6,331 nt of DNA from Lachnospiraceae bacterium (GTDB taxonomy: Bacteria > Bacillota_A > Clostridia > Lachnospirales > Lachnospiraceae), in contig JAFZQP010000028.1 in the NCBI GenBank assembly GCA_017620345.1, positions 1-6,331 on the forward strand. The letters run 5' to 3'. The notes beneath the pieces are model-generated. The model saw only the letters and a program-made list of their open reading frames with translations. It made no database searches and was not told the DNA's origin. A program made the position numbers and the translations under genes. Positions 6,114-6,331 of this stretch are shown piece by piece. The stretch's first letter is position 1; each line of letters begins with the position of its first letter.

Positions 6114-6331
6114 ATGATCGTGTTGAGCAAGCAGATGAGTATAAATGAGATAATTCAGGCGGACGGAAAAGAATACTTTGCTGAAGACCAAATGATCAAA
6201 GCGGTAGCGGATGTTGATCAGGGTGTTTTGGCTGTAAATGCTTCGCTTCATGCTGATCTGGAAGAGTTGCTACTTAATCAAGGCTCACGACAGGAATCAT
6301 TATATGGATTCAATATCTATTATGATGATAA
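6114..6331 (+). CDS. DUF5674 family protein, 3' end outside window
   Basis: An open frame from ATG 6114 runs 72 codons to the window edge without a stop. AGGAG (6101-6105) sits 8 bases before the ATG, an excellent ribosome binding site. The translation starts MIVLSKQMSINEIIQ and carries KAVADVDQGVLAV, LHADLEELLLNQGSRQESL and YGFNIYYDD. These match, as I recall the family, the DUF5674 pattern of an (K)-V-D core, an LHADxE helix, a GSxQ turn and a W/Y-GxNxY segment. The family is small, cytoplasmic and without known function. About half the protein is probably visible. A TATAAT at 6090-6095 could be a -10 box but has no matching -35 and would leave a leader of only about a dozen bases, so its promoter is unclear. 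Confidence 0.75.
   Translation, partial: MIVLSKQMSINEIIQADGKEYFAEDQMIKAVADVDQGVLAVNASLHADLEELLLNQGSRQESLYGFNIYYDD

Overview
The window looks like a piece of a Firmicutes/Clostridia chromosome, most likely a Lachnospiraceae-type gut or rumen bacterium. This is an inference from ATA-rich codon use, AGGAG-type ribosome binding sites, a tRNA with no encoded CCA, and the family make-up of the genes (MBOAT plus SGNH-like partner, COG3594-type acyltransferases, DUF5674). No single feature fixes the species.

Bases 1-5724 are one dense plus-strand operon whose beginning lies upstream. In order it encodes an MBOAT O-acyltransferase (5' end cut by the window), a membrane-anchored SGNH/DltD/AlgX-like protein, two tandem paralogous acyltransferase-3 (fucose 4-O-acetylase-like) membrane proteins, and an MgtC/SapB-family membrane protein. 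Every junction is 1-2 bases wide, so the five genes are almost certainly co-transcribed and translationally coupled. The first four form a coherent module for O-acylating an extracellular polysaccharide or cell-wall polymer. By family knowledge, MBOAT and acyltransferase-3 proteins carry acyl groups across the membrane and an SGNH-like partner hands them to the glycan. The SGNH-like protein appears to lack the usual catalytic Asp, and there is no second SGNH protein in view. The polymer itself cannot be read from the sequence.

Bases 5725-6090 are a compact RNA locus. A strong sigma-70/sigma-A-type promoter (TTGACG-17-TATACT) predicts a start at about 5770. From there to 3 bases before a tRNA-Ser(CGA) at 5952-6037 lies a structured stretch: two near-identical 56-bp copies of an imperfect palindrome flank a 66-bp spacer that itself holds two hairpins. 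A strong intrinsic terminator follows the tRNA at 6051-6086. The repeats therefore fill nearly the whole 5' leader of the tRNA precursor, which is the most unusual thing in the window.

From 6114 to the window end is the start of a further plus-strand gene, a DUF5674-family protein of unknown function, with its own AGGAG ribosome binding site.
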